Source: Labilibaculum euxinicum
GTDB taxonomy: Bacteria > Bacteroidota > Bacteroidia > Bacteroidales > Marinifilaceae
Assembly: GCF_009795715.1 (NCBI RefSeq)
Contig: NZ_WTCR01000001.1
Location: 186,001 to 250,000, forward strand
DNA: 64,000 nt
Direction of reading: 5' to 3'
The position numbers and the translations under genes were made by a program. Numbering within the stretch: the first letter of the stretch is position 1; the number at the start of each line of letters is the position of its first letter. The notes beneath the pieces were generated by a model that did not search any database, had not been told where the DNA came from, and was given only the letters and a program-made list of their open reading frames with translations. Below, one piece after another: positions 1 through 8,878 of the stretch.

Positions 1-36
1 GTGATTTACAATTTGAAGATCTATGAAATTTAGCAT
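1..36 (-). CDS. possible start of the next operon gene, cut by window edge
   Basis: An ATG at 36 opens a frame running off the left edge (MLNFIDLQIVNH...). It lies 10 nt after the stop of the TolC-like gene on the same strand, as expected for a further operon member such as an efflux adaptor. Only 12 codons are visible, so neither function nor reality can be confirmed. Confidence 0.25.
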   Translation of the reverse strand, partial: MLNFIDLQIVNH

Positions 37-46
37 AAACCGAATA

Positions 47-1333
47 TTAATAATTCCAATAATTATACCTATTAATTAAAGCTTGTCTTTCCATACTGAA
101 GGTTAGCAGTTCATTCTTTTTCACGGCAAGATCTCTTAGTAAATTTTTCAAATCCATAATAGATACTTCGCCAAGTGAAAGTTCTCTGTTATAGGTCTCC
201 ACCAGAATATCGTATTTCTCCAATTGTTGCGATATCATATTCACCCTTTCTTCCAAGGATTGGATTTGAGCCATAATCTTACATTTCCTAATATCAGCAT
301 GATTGATTACATTATTCTTCTCAAATTCGATGGTATTCAGATTTACTTCCGCTTTTCGCCCTTGTAATCTACTCTGATGACCGTCAAAAATCGTCCAGCT
401 AAGACTTAATCCTGCACTAAACCCCAGACGGTCAAATGATGGTTGATAAACAGCATTTAAACCTGCATTGGCATAAAAAGACAATTGAGGTTTATATTTC
501 AGATTGTAAATTTGTTGCTCTGACAAAACATTGAGACTATCCAGCATGAATGAGCGTAAAAATTTATTATCACCTTTATTTTTGGATTCCATAACAAAGC
601 GAAAATCCTGTATCTCAACATTAGCAGTATCTTTTATTCCACACAACAAATTTAAGTCGTAAAGGTTGCTTGTATATTCTGAACGAAATATTTTTCGCTC
701 AGCTTCAAAATTGCTCTGTTCAATTTGCAACAGCATTAAGTTGGATAGTTTGTAAACGCCATTTTCAATCAGTTTTCGCATAACACTTACCTGATCGGCA
801 ATTTGATTTTCCAGAGACAAACTATTCTGTGCCTGTTGCTTTGTTTTTAAACACAGCAGATACTGTGAACCAATAAGAAGCTCTAACTCATGAATATTTA
901 AATCAATATTATTCTCATTAATTCGTTTATCGATTTCAGTTTTTTTAGTGTATGACTTAACTTTAAAGCGAGTGTTAATTGGTTGTTTAAGCGAAATTCC
1001 TGCTTGATATTGTCCTCCATCAGTAAGCGCCAGATCATATCCAGTGTAATGATCAGCTCCATTAGATATTAGTTCCAAATTGTATGAATTATTATTGTGG
1101 GAGATAATGGGTGCTAGTAAAACATTGCTTTCGATGCTGATTTCCGGTTGTCTTAAAATGGCACGAACCTGTTTTAAATCCAAATCCAAAATTAAGTTTT
1201 CATTCTTATTTTTATGAATCAGAGGACTGTTCTTTTTTGCCTGTTCAAGGTAATAGTTTAAGTCCCGGGTTTGTGCATTAAGAAGTAATGGGGTCATCAA
1301 AATTAACACACACAAAATTCTAATTTTATCCAT
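47..1333 (-). CDS. TolC-family outer membrane channel protein
   Basis: A 428-residue secreted protein with an N-terminal signal peptide (hydrophobic residues 4-20, cleavage near LNA-QT) and the long amphipathic helices of outer membrane efflux proteins (OEP family); the length is typical. The segment around GLSLSWTIFDG is the usual OEP strand near the equatorial repeat. Such proteins form the trimeric exit duct of tripartite pumps or type I secretion. Its ATG overlaps the end of the sensor kinase gene by 8 nt, so it is co-transcribed with the two-component system, which probably controls it. The partner pump and adaptor are expected beyond the left edge. Substrate unknown. Confidence 0.85.
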   Translation of the reverse strand: MDKIRILCVLILMTPLLLNAQTRDLNYYLEQAKKNSPLIHKNKNENLILDLDLKQVRAILRQPEISIESNVLLAPIISHNNNSYNLELISNGADHYTGYDLALTDGGQYQAGISLKQPINTRFKVKSYTKKTEIDKRINENNIDLNIHELELLIGSQYLLCLKTKQQAQNSLSLENQIADQVSVMRKLIENGVYKLSNLMLLQIEQSNFEAERKIFRSEYTSNLYDLNLLCGIKDTANVEIQDFRFVMESKNKGDNKFLRSFMLDSLNVLSEQQIYNLKYKPQLSFYANAGLNAVYQPSFDRLGFSAGLSLSWTIFDGHQSRLQGRKAEVNLNTIEFEKNNVINHADIRKCKIMAQIQSLEERVNMISQQLEKYDILVETYNRELSLGEVSIMDLKNLLRDLAVKKNELLTFSMERQALINRYNYWNY

Positions 1334-2576
1334 TTTCTTTATTTTTACAGATTTTAAAACAATGCATTCCGTTTTTTGTGTACTTAATTTGCAAATTATT
1401 GGTATCGCAAATATTTTTAACTATTGCCAGTCCTAAACCATAGGATTTGGAGCTCCCCTTGGTAAACCGTCCGAAAATAGTTTCATTGGTTAAGAGATGA
1501 TCCGAACCTGTATTGCAAATTTTAAATTCATTTTCGCAAATTACAATCTGAATCGTTCCTCCTTTGTTATTGTGATTAATGGCATTAGAAAACAAATTAT
1601 TGAACAGTCGTTCGGCCAGAGTTTCGTTTAGTTTATTACAAAAATCATGACTGAACTTAATCTCGACCTTCAGCTCATTGGATTCAAAAAGCGGTTTAAA
1701 CTCCTCAACTTTCTTCTTACTCATTCGATGAAATGAGATTTCCTGATCGGCAACAAATTGTCTGTTTTCAATTTTGGCAAGAAGAATAAGGCTACTGTTC
1801 AAAGAAGAAAGCCTTTTTAACGAATTGATCGTAGAATAAACCTTATTAAATGTTTTTTCATCAAATTCCTGTTGCAAAATTTCATCCAGATTTAAAAGCG
1901 CAATCGAAATAGGAGTTTGAATTTCATGCGAGGCATTTTCGGCAAATTCCTTTAACAAAAGGTAGTCGGACTCAAGCTTTGCCGTAAGCCTTTCAATTAC
2001 CTTATATAACCGGTCAAATTCTTCAGTATTCGATCTTCGAAGTTGAAAATTGTCTCTTTTCGTAAAATTGAAATTCTCAATTCGAAGTAAATTGTATTCA
2101 AAATCAGCCCAAATTGTACGACTTATTTTTTTTGAAATCAGAAATAAAATTCCGAATGAAACTAAAAGAATAACCACTAAAGTAAAGACCAGAATAAGTA
2201 CCAAATCTTCCGTTTCGAAAATGGACTGACGCAGTTTTATAGAATAGTTAGAACCATTTATTTGTGCATATGTTGAATATTCCAGGAAGGGTTCTAATTC
2301 ATCTTCAATCTCATTGAAGATTTCAATCTCTTTAAATTCTGGACTTTTATTGGATGCTTGATCTATTTTTTTTAATTCGATAATGGGATACAGATTGGGT
2401 ATTTCATTAAATTCGGAGATGTGTGCTTTTATTAGAAGCTCTTTATTCACCAAAGACTCTTTTGTTTCGATCACAATAATATATCTCAACCCAAAATATC
2501 CGGCACAAGAGCCTATTACCAATATAATGCTTAGCAGAATAAGATATCTCCGGTTAATTTTATCCAAAAACTTCAT
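1326..2576 (-). CDS. sensor histidine kinase of an OmpR-type two-component system
   Basis: This 416-residue inner-membrane kinase has two transmembrane helices (about 11-33 and 125-148) flanking a roughly 90-residue periplasmic sensor domain. A cytoplasmic linker follows, then the H-box (FAENASHEIQTP, phospho-acceptor His217), the N-box (NNLFSNAINHNN, about 326-337) and the glycine-rich lid (KGSSKSYGLGLAI, about 374-385). The G1 box is atypical (NTGSD instead of DxGxG). The gene overlaps the response regulator by 4 nt (ATGA) and the TolC gene by 8 nt, so the three are translationally coupled. The signal cannot be read from the sequence; link to an efflux system suggests a metal or envelope-damaging compound. 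Confidence 0.9.
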   Translation of the reverse strand: MKFLDKINRRYLILLSIILVIGSCAGYFGLRYIIVIETKESLVNKELLIKAHISEFNEIPNLYPIIELKKIDQASNKSPEFKEIEIFNEIEDELEPFLEYSTYAQINGSNYSIKLRQSIFETEDLVLILVFTLVVILLVSFGILFLISKKISRTIWADFEYNLLRIENFNFTKRDNFQLRRSNTEEFDRLYKVIERLTAKLESDYLLLKEFAENASHEIQTPISIALLNLDEILQQEFDEKTFNKVYSTINSLKRLSSLNSSLILLAKIENRQFVADQEISFHRMSKKKVEEFKPLFESNELKVEIKFSHDFCNKLNETLAERLFNNLFSNAINHNNKGGTIQIVICENEFKICNTGSDHLLTNETIFGRFTKGSSKSYGLGLAIVKNICDTNNLQIKYTKNGMHCFKICKNKENG

Positions 2577-3250
2577 AAGTCTGTAAATTTATATCCCATA
2601 CCGTATATTGTTTTTATATAATCGCAACCACCGGCACTCCTTATTTTTTTTCGAATATTGTTTAGGTGAGTATAAATAAAATCGAAACTTACAGCCAAAT
2701 CGATATTATCTTCCCATAAATGATCAGCAAGCACTTCCTTGGTAAGAACTCTGTTCTTATTAATTAGAAAAAATAAAAGCAAATCATATTCCTTTTTTGT
2801 AAAAGCGATCTCTTTATGGTCTACCAAAACTGTTTTACTGTTGGTATTGATGCTAATTTCATTAAACACTATAATATTATCGCCATTCATCTGGCGCCTT
2901 CTTATTACGGCTCTAATTCTTGAATTTAATTCCGATAACTCAAAGGGTTTGGTCATGTAATCGTCAGCACCCAGATCCAGACCGGCAATTTTATCGCCCG
3001 TTGAATTTTTCGCAGATATAATGATTACCCCTCCCTTTAATTGATGCTTTTTTATTGTTGAAAGTAGATTTAATCCGTTGCCATCGGGCAAACCGATATC
3101 CAATAAAATTACATCGTATTGATAAATGGATAATTTCTCGTCTGCTTTGCGAAAATTATCGGCTGATTCACAGATGTATTTCTCTTGATTAAGATAATTG
3201 CTAATTATCCCTTGCAATTCCAGCTCATCTTCTATAATAAGAATCTTCAT
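2573..3250 (-). CDS. OmpR/PhoB-family response regulator
   Basis: The 225-residue protein has an N-terminal receiver domain with acidic pocket (IEDE, residues 6-9), phospho-acceptor Asp51 (LLDIGLPDG), the switch Ser/Thr near residue 79 and conserved Lys101 (MTKPF). A C-terminal winged-helix DNA-binding domain of the Trans_reg_C type follows (about 125-222, with FTKKEYDLL and YIKTIYGMGYKF). It is the first gene of the minus-strand operon with the sensor kinase and TolC-like protein and presumably activates that operon. The size is normal and the key residues are intact. Confidence 0.93.
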   Translation of the reverse strand: MKILIIEDELELQGIISNYLNQEKYICESADNFRKADEKLSIYQYDVILLDIGLPDGNGLNLLSTIKKHQLKGGVIIISAKNSTGDKIAGLDLGADDYMTKPFELSELNSRIRAVIRRRQMNGDNIIVFNEISINTNSKTVLVDHKEIAFTKKEYDLLLFFLINKNRVLTKEVLADHLWEDNIDLAVSFDFIYTHLNNIRKKIRSAGGCDYIKTIYGMGYKFTDL

Positions 3251-3379
3251 AAATCATATTTGCTAATTTATTCTATCTCAAATTGGAATTGAAAGGTATC
3301 CAAAAATTACGAATAAGCTTTTGTGATAAAAACCAAACGTTAATGTTTCTTTAACAACTAAATCCCACTACCAAAAGTC

Positions 3380-4123
3380 TTAAAATGTAATGGAACAACT
3401 AAGACCAATTTGCTTTGTATTGTAAAATGGCATCACAAGGGCAGTTTGTTTTCTGTTCTTTTTTCGGGTCAGGATTTTTTCATAAATCAGATAAGATATT
3501 TTAGTGCTCAATATCCCGATTCCAGCTCCTGCCGCAACATCAGTCACCCAATGCTTGTTATTCACAACTCTAAATATACCTACTGAGGTAGCCAGCGTAT
3601 AACCCGCAACTCCATACCAAACAGAAACATCCTTGTATTCCTGCCAAAGCAGTTCCGCATTAACAAAAGCCATGGCCGTGTGTCCCGATGGGAAAGATGT
3701 AAATCCAGAATGATCAGGCCTTTCCACTTTGGCTGTATATTTAAGAGAGTTGACAACGGCGCCCATAATAAACAAAGAAGTTCCTTGTATTAACAACTGA
3801 TTTGAAAAACGGTGTTTGCCTTTTACTCCCAGTAAGTTGTTCGCATAAACCACACCTGCAGGAGCATACTGCATAAAATCATCAATGGAAAATCGTCGAT
3901 CAATATTTTCTGTCACTTCTTCTTGTACTTCTGAGTTAAATATTTTTAGTCCATCACTTTCAATTCCAATAATTCCAAGAGTAATTAAACCCAGCGGAAT
4001 AGCTGTGTTCTTTAAATTTAATTTATGCTCGTATTCATATTTATATTGCAGGCTATCCTTCCTTTGGTTACTTGCGAACAGGTTGAGAGGGATAAAGAGA
4101 ATTGAAAATAGTATAAATCTCAT
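3380..4123 (-). CDS. PAP2-family membrane phosphatase (copy 1)
   Basis: A 247-residue protein with an N-terminal signal/anchor (MRFILFSILFIPLNLFAS) and the three acid-phosphatase motifs of the PAP2 superfamily: K-x6-RP (K128...R135-P136), PSGH (145-148) and R-x5-H-x3-D (R185, H191, D195). PAP2 enzymes remove phosphate from lipid substrates such as undecaprenyl pyrophosphate, phosphatidic acid or lipid A. A paralogue lies 94 bp upstream on the same strand, and the next cluster encodes lipid-linked glycosyltransferases, so an envelope lipid phosphatase is the best reading. Which lipid is an open question. Confidence 0.85.
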   Translation of the reverse strand: MRFILFSILFIPLNLFASNQRKDSLQYKYEYEHKLNLKNTAIPLGLITLGIIGIESDGLKIFNSEVQEEVTENIDRRFSIDDFMQYAPAGVVYANNLLGVKGKHRFSNQLLIQGTSLFIMGAVVNSLKYTAKVERPDHSGFTSFPSGHTAMAFVNAELLWQEYKDVSVWYGVAGYTLATSVGIFRVVNNKHWVTDVAAGAGIGILSTKISYLIYEKILTRKKNRKQTALVMPFYNTKQIGLSCSITF

Positions 4124-4217
4124 AATGTATTGTTTTAATTAATTCTGAATTTTACCGATTCAAAAGCTATTTTAATTAAGGTTTAATTTAACAACGGGAA
4201 TACTCCTGAACAAATTT

Positions 4218-4970
4218 TCAAAGTGTAATTGAGCAACTAAGTCCTAATTGCTTTGTGTTGTAATGTGGAAAAATAACTACTGATTTATTTTTCTTGTTTA
4301 GTTTTATTGAAACCTTTTCGTGAACGAAATAGGCTAATTTTGTACTTAAAATCCCAACTGCGGCACCAGCCAACACATCCGTTGTCCAATGTTTATCATT
4401 CCATATCCTTAATACCCCAACAGAACTGGCTAAAGTATATCCAGCAATTCCATACCAAATGGATACATCTTTGTACTCCTGCCAAAGAAATTCTGCATTA
4501 GCAAAGGCCAAAGCCGTATGGCTAGATGGGAAAGATGTATAGGAACCACCATCAGGTCTTTTGACGTGTGTCTCTTTTTTTAATACAGAAACACTTTGAC
4601 TCATAATTAGCAATGAAGTTGCATGTATCAGCAATTGATTTTTCAAATTATTATTCCCTTTTATACCCAATAAATTATTTACATATACAGCAACACCAGG
4701 GGCATGTCGTAAAAAATCATCTACGTTTAAGTGTTTATCGTTACTTCTTGTTACTCCATTTCTAATTTTTTTATTCACGAATTGAATACCATCGCTTTCG
4801 ATTCCAAAGAATCCAAGAGTAAGTAAACCAAGTGGAAAAGCAGTGTTCTTTAGATTTAAATTATGTTCGTATTCATACTTGTATTCTTTAGTAAGGGTAT
4901 CACTTACCTGATAATTTGCAAAAAGATAAGGAGGAAGAAGAAACTGTAGAAAAAGAAAATAAAATCTCAT
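4218..4970 (-). CDS. PAP2-family membrane phosphatase (copy 2)
   Basis: A 250-residue close paralogue of the downstream PAP2 gene: the segment KYEYEHNLNLKNTAFPLGL and most of the C-terminal half match it closely, so this is a tandem duplication. The signal peptide is present. The motifs are K-x6-RP (in KKETHVKRP), PSSH instead of the usual PSGH, and R-x5-H-x3-D (RIWNDKHWTTD). The Gly-to-Ser change in motif 2 is tolerated in some family members. It is probably co-transcribed with copy 1. An envelope lipid phosphatase role is inferred from the family; the substrate is unknown. Confidence 0.83.
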   Translation of the reverse strand: MRFYFLFLQFLLPPYLFANYQVSDTLTKEYKYEYEHNLNLKNTAFPLGLLTLGFFGIESDGIQFVNKKIRNGVTRSNDKHLNVDDFLRHAPGVAVYVNNLLGIKGNNNLKNQLLIHATSLLIMSQSVSVLKKETHVKRPDGGSYTSFPSSHTALAFANAEFLWQEYKDVSIWYGIAGYTLASSVGVLRIWNDKHWTTDVLAGAAVGILSTKLAYFVHEKVSIKLNKKNKSVVIFPHYNTKQLGLSCSITL

Positions 4971-5361
4971 ATTTTTTGAAAATTTGAGTTAATACAGTAT
5001 TTATAGATTTTCATTTTTGACTATTTCTAAAGTTCTGAAACAAAGCAGATCCTTAATCATATTAAAAGTAGGTATGAAATCTAAAGGAAATTTAAAGTTG
5101 AGATATTGATATAAACTTGACGAGACAGAATAAGGACAGGTGAGTTAGGAATTCTTTTTCCTTATTATTTTAAGTTTTTGCAAAAACAAAAACATTGCCT
5201 TACATTTAGTAGTATAAGTTTCTGATTAACTGACACTTTATAAAACTTAAGACACTATACTTGATCGTATTGATATAATTCCTTAACCCAAAATTGCTCT
5301 TTTACATTCTATTAATATCAGATTTCACGACTATTTGTATTTGTTAGTTAAAATTTAATAA
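4971..5361. other. intergenic region between divergent PAP2 and glycosyltransferase genes
   Basis: A 391-bp AT-rich gap between divergently transcribed units. It should hold promoters for both, but I see no convincing TTTG/TAnnTTTG pair, no hairpin with a T-run and no coding frame. Confidence 0.5.
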
Positions 5362-6945
5362 ATGATTAGCCTTAAAAAACAGATCCCAATTAAAGTCAGA
5401 ATTCCTTTTCTGATTTTTTTGTTATATCTGTTCATTTCAACAGTAGGGATTAATGGCTCTATTTATATTTTAGATGAAGCCAAAAATGCTGAATGTGCCA
5501 GAGAAATGCTGGAAAGAGGAAATTTAATCGTTCCAACATTTAATTACGAACTACGCACCGACAAACCCCCTCTGCATTACTTCTTCATGATATTATCTTA
5601 TAAGATATTTGGAGTTTCTCCATGGTCAGCTCGCCTCTTCTCGCTTATCTTTGGATGTTTAGCATTGTTTACCACTTACTTTTTTACAAAAAAATGGTTG
5701 GGAATTAAAATTGCATGGTGCACATCACTAGTACTTCTTTCATCTCTTCATTATGGGGTTCTCTTTCATATGTCGGTGCCCGATCCTTACCTCATTTTCT
5801 TTTTTACATCCTCGCTCTTTTTATTTTTTGAATGCCTTCAGAACAACAAATGGACATATGCAATTGGAATGTATTTTTGTCTTGCGCTTGGCCTTCTGTC
5901 AAAAGGACCTATTGCTATTTTATTGCCCGGACTGATTATGCTGCTTTATTTGCTGATTAATAGAAATTTAAATATTAAAACAATAATTAAATTAAAACCT
6001 TTACTGGGCTTGCTTATCGTTTTATTAATTGGTTTACCATGGTACTTTTTAGTCGATCGTGAAACCAATGGAGAATGGACTCGGGGATTTTTTTTAGAGC
6101 ACAACCTTGAGCGATTTTCAAATACCAAGGAAGGTCATGGAGGCACCTTTTTAATGGCTCCTTTTTTTATTTTATTTGGCTTATTTCCCTTTTCGGTTTT
6201 TCTTCCCAGAGCAACCTACCAAATAATAAGACGAAAAGAACAAAATGTAGTACTGTTCGCACTTACTGCTGGGGCAATTGTTACTGGTTTTTTCATGACA
6301 TCCTCAACTCGTATGCCCAATTATACGGCATTAAGCTATCCTTTTGTCGCAATTGTATTGGGTGCTTTCATAGCCAATTTTAAAAAATGCAAATTAGCCC
6401 CTGAACTCATTGCTCTATTTATGCTTTCTATACTAATTGTAACAACTGGGTATTTTGCATTACACCTTGAAAATTATCTTGCACAATTTAAGACACAATT
6501 GGTATTTCTATTAACGGGAGTAATAGGTAGTTCGATCGCATTAATTCTATATAAAAGAAAAAATGGGAAAACTATAATCCCAATAATTGGGTATTCCTTT
6601 ATTATCGTTTCGTTTGGCATTTCGAATATCGTTTTCAATCAAATACAAAAACAAAACCCAGTAACAATGTCAATTCCAATAATTGATAAAAATGAGCCTA
6701 CTGCATATTTTAGAAAATTTAATCCATCCTATCCCTTTTACCTAAAGAAAAAAATTGATCCACTCGAAAATATCCAAAACATAAGAGAATTTCTGCTAAA
6801 AAATTCAAACGCATGTGTTATCTCCACAAAAAAGAGCTTGCAAAATGTCGATTATTCTGATTTCGCATTCATTGCCTTTGAACAAAAAGACATTTTCGAA
6901 AATAGAATCACAGTTATCCTAAAAAATAAACATGTAAATAAATGA
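5362..6945 (+). CDS. ArnT/PMT-like polyprenyl-phosphate-sugar glycosyltransferase (GT83)
   Basis: A 527-residue polytopic membrane protein with about 10-12 hydrophobic helices. The first periplasmic loop carries the acidic pair typical of GT-C enzymes (YILDEAKNAE, D38-E39), followed by RTDKPPLHY (about 65-73), the signature of ArnT-like transferases. These move a sugar from an undecaprenyl-phosphate carrier to lipid A, glycan or protein on the periplasmic side. The adjacent GT2 gene 4 nt downstream would make the lipid-linked donor. A lipid A or surface glycan modification pathway is inferred; ArnT itself is not proven because no aminoarabinose synthesis genes are seen. Confidence 0.83.
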   Translation: MISLKKQIPIKVRIPFLIFLLYLFISTVGINGSIYILDEAKNAECAREMLERGNLIVPTFNYELRTDKPPLHYFFMILSYKIFGVSPWSARLFSLIFGCLALFTTYFFTKKWLGIKIAWCTSLVLLSSLHYGVLFHMSVPDPYLIFFFTSSLFLFFECLQNNKWTYAIGMYFCLALGLLSKGPIAILLPGLIMLLYLLINRNLNIKTIIKLKPLLGLLIVLLIGLPWYFLVDRETNGEWTRGFFLEHNLERFSNTKEGHGGTFLMAPFFILFGLFPFSVFLPRATYQIIRRKEQNVVLFALTAGAIVTGFFMTSSTRMPNYTALSYPFVAIVLGAFIANFKKCKLAPELIALFMLSILIVTTGYFALHLENYLAQFKTQLVFLLTGVIGSSIALILYKRKNGKTIIPIIGYSFIIVSFGISNIVFNQIQKQNPVTMSIPIIDKNEPTAYFRKFNPSYPFYLKKKIDPLENIQNIREFLLKNSNACVISTKKSLQNVDYSDFAFIAFEQKDIFENRITVILKNKHVNK

Positions 6946-6949
6946 AACC

Positions 6950-7912
6950 ATGAAAAAACTAAGTTTGGTTATTTGTGTTTACAACGAAGAACAAAACATT
7001 GCACCCTTGCATGAACAGATTATCAAAGCATTATCTGGATATGAATATGAAGCAATTTTTGTAGATGATGGCTCAACAGATAAAACACGAAAAAATATTC
7101 TACAAATCAAGGATGATCGATTCATTTTAGTTCAACTTCGAAAAAACTACGGTCAAAGTTCTGCTTTGGCAGCTGGTATTTTAGTCGCTACAGGAGAATA
7201 CATTGTTACATTAGATGGGGATTTACAAAATGATCCTTCTGATATTCCAATGATGTTGGATCTTGCTGAATCTGAAGATTGGGATTTAGTAGCAGGAATT
7301 CGAAACAAACGAAAAGATGGTTTATTTTTACGATTAATACCAAGTAAAATTGCAAACTACCTTATTCGATTATTCACAAGAATAAACATAAAGGACTATG
7401 GATGCACTCTAAAAGTATATAAAAATGAGATAGCTAAAGAATTGGGATTATATGGTGAATTACACAGATTCATACCAATACTTGCTAGTGCAAATGGAGC
7501 CAGTATTACTCAAGTTTCGGTGAAGCATCATTCCCGAATTCATGGAAAAACAAAGTACAATATCTTACGAACTTTTAAAGTAATCAGCGATCTAATCCTG
7601 ATGGTTTTCCTTACTCGATATATGCAAAAACCTATGCATATTTTTGGTGGTATTGGGATACTTATATTTTCAATTGGCGCCTTGATAAACATTTACCTCT
7701 TAGTACTAAAAGTAATGGGCCAAGACATTTGGGGTAAACCAATACTGATTCTAGGATTGTTGCTAGTTGTAGGAGGAATTCAATTGGTTACAATTGGTAT
7801 TATTTCTGAAATACAAATGAGAACTTACTATGAGGCACAACAAAAAAAACCCTTTAAAATTAGAAGTGTAATCTCATGCACAAATAAAGAGATGTTGAAC
7901 GAAAGATCTTAA
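6950..7912 (+). CDS. GT2 glycosyltransferase, ArnC/GtrB/DPM1-like
   Basis: This 320-residue protein has an N-terminal GT-A domain with YNEEQNI, the nucleotide-binding pair VDDGSTD (39-43) and the metal-binding DGDLQNDP (89-96). Two C-terminal transmembrane helices follow (about 225-255 and 262-290). This is the layout of enzymes that load a sugar on undecaprenyl phosphate at the cytoplasmic face. It lies 4 nt after the GT83-type gene, so the two form an operon and probably supply and use the same lipid-linked sugar. The sugar cannot be deduced. Length and motifs are normal. Confidence 0.88.
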   Translation: MKKLSLVICVYNEEQNIAPLHEQIIKALSGYEYEAIFVDDGSTDKTRKNILQIKDDRFILVQLRKNYGQSSALAAGILVATGEYIVTLDGDLQNDPSDIPMMLDLAESEDWDLVAGIRNKRKDGLFLRLIPSKIANYLIRLFTRINIKDYGCTLKVYKNEIAKELGLYGELHRFIPILASANGASITQVSVKHHSRIHGKTKYNILRTFKVISDLILMVFLTRYMQKPMHIFGGIGILIFSIGALINIYLLVLKVMGQDIWGKPILILGLLLVVGGIQLVTIGIISEIQMRTYYEAQQKKPFKIRSVISCTNKEMLNERS

Positions 7913-8163
7913 GCCTTATAGATAAGATAAAGAGTTGCATGCTGAGCTTAATGTAATTGACGATCTCTTCTTTTGATTCCTGTAGTGATTTTTCATTGGT
8001 GCAGTATAGAGACGTTACTACCCTTGTTTTATACAAAAGCACATTCAATTTCGAGAGTAATGGTTTGGTGCCATTTCTGGATATTTTGGCTATGCTCCAC
8101 TATTTATTTTACAATAAGACCCTAAAATGAAGAAATATTCTAGTTCATTAAAAAACTAAATCC

Positions 8164-8182
8164 AGACACCTATTCGGACACC
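8164..8182. repeat. short direct repeat, copy 1 (possible IS-end remnant)
   Basis: AGACACCTATTCGGACACC recurs at 8341 with one change. The internally repeated GACACC/GGACACC pattern resembles the multiple TGTCC boxes at the ends of IS21-like elements. No transposase is present, so it is at most a scar. Confidence 0.35.
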
Positions 8183-8340
8183 AAAAACCTCCTAGTACTC
8201 ATTTACAAACACTTACTCCCGAACCTTGACTCCCTTCAGCTCCACTTTATTTATAACACAAAGACCAACTCAAAGTGTTATCTGTAAGTTGGTTTATATA
8301 TTTTTATTTTTCATTATGTTACGCAAACAGCTCCCAAACT

Positions 8341-8359
8341 AGACACCTATTCGGATACC
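8341..8359. repeat. short direct repeat, copy 2
   Basis: Second copy of the motif at 8164 (GGATACC instead of GGACACC), in the same orientation, 177 bp away. See copy 1. Confidence 0.35.
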
Positions 8360-8381
8360 TAAATGAAAATTATGATCCTCC

Positions 8382-8609
8382 CTAATTACATTTAACTTGA
8401 TCACGTCTGATATCAAATGAAGAACTTGAACAGAATCCCTTCCGGTTTAAAAAATTAGTTAGGGAAATGCTATTTGCTTTAGCTTCCATTCCTGAAGATA
8501 ATGATGCATGTGCTACCTTTCGTTTGACTGGAAGAAATTTATCAGCCCAAAATGCAACTAATAAGAATCTAATACCGGTATTAACTATAGTTATCTTATT
8601 TAAATCCAT
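8382..8609 (-). CDS. small hypothetical protein
   Basis: A 75-codon frame starting ATG GAT TTA, 12 bp after the stop of the degraded copper-ATPase fragment on the same strand. I recognise no family. The product is mildly hydrophobic near residues 10-24 and has no metal-binding motif. It may itself be a remnant of the former metal operon; coding status is uncertain. Confidence 0.3.
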   Translation of the reverse strand: MDLNKITIVNTGIRFLLVAFWADKFLPVKRKVAHASLSSGMEAKANSISLTNFLNRKGFCSSSSFDIRRDQVKCN

Positions 8610-8621
8610 TACTATCCTTTT

Positions 8622-8861
8622 TTAATTGATTGAATATTTTCTTAATTTCAAACTATTAATAAGTACTGACATGTAAATCAGAGACATGGCCGCTCCTGAT
8701 ATCATCGGATTCAAAAGAAATTCGTTGAAGGGGTACAGTACTCCTGCTGCAATGGGAATGGCTATTACATTGTAAATGAATGCCCAAAACAGATTTTGAC
8801 GAATAGTACGCATTGTTTCTTTGGATAGCTTTATGGCTTTTGCAATTTGTTTTAAATCAAT
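8622..8861 (-). pseudogene. C-terminal remnant of a copper-transporting P1B-type ATPase
   Basis: The last about 80 residues of a CopA-like ATPase. The frame reads IDLKQIAKAIKLSKETM, then RTIRQNLFWAFIYNVIAIP and the final membrane helices, ending LRKYSIN. It aligns well with the C-terminus of the intact CopA at 13297-15636 (MRNIKQNLFFAFVYNALGIP...). An in-frame TAA (8864-8862) lies directly upstream and everything N-terminal is missing. The fragment ends 18 bp from the stop of the FkbH-like gene, so a deletion probably removed the rest of an older copper operon. It cannot make a working pump. Confidence 0.8.
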
Positions 8862-8878
8862 TTATAGAGCCTTAAATT

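Larger units (their letters stand above)
7913..8381. other. intergenic region with short direct repeats
   Basis: A 469-bp gap. It holds two direct copies of an about 19-bp motif (8164-8182 and 8341-8359) and an inverted repeat ACCAACT/AGTTGGT (8264-8270 with 8287-8293) followed by an AT-rich stretch. A short open frame exists on the minus strand but has no recognisable family. The area looks like degraded mobile DNA. Confidence 0.45.

Noticed and set aside
5362-7912. Complete arn (aminoarabinose) operon
   Set aside because: Only ArnT- and ArnC-like enzymes are present; ArnA, ArnB and ArnD homologues are missing from the window.
7860-8048. Minus-strand frame overlapping the end of the GT2 gene
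   Set aside because: Antisense to a well-supported gene at one end, no start signal, no recognisable family.
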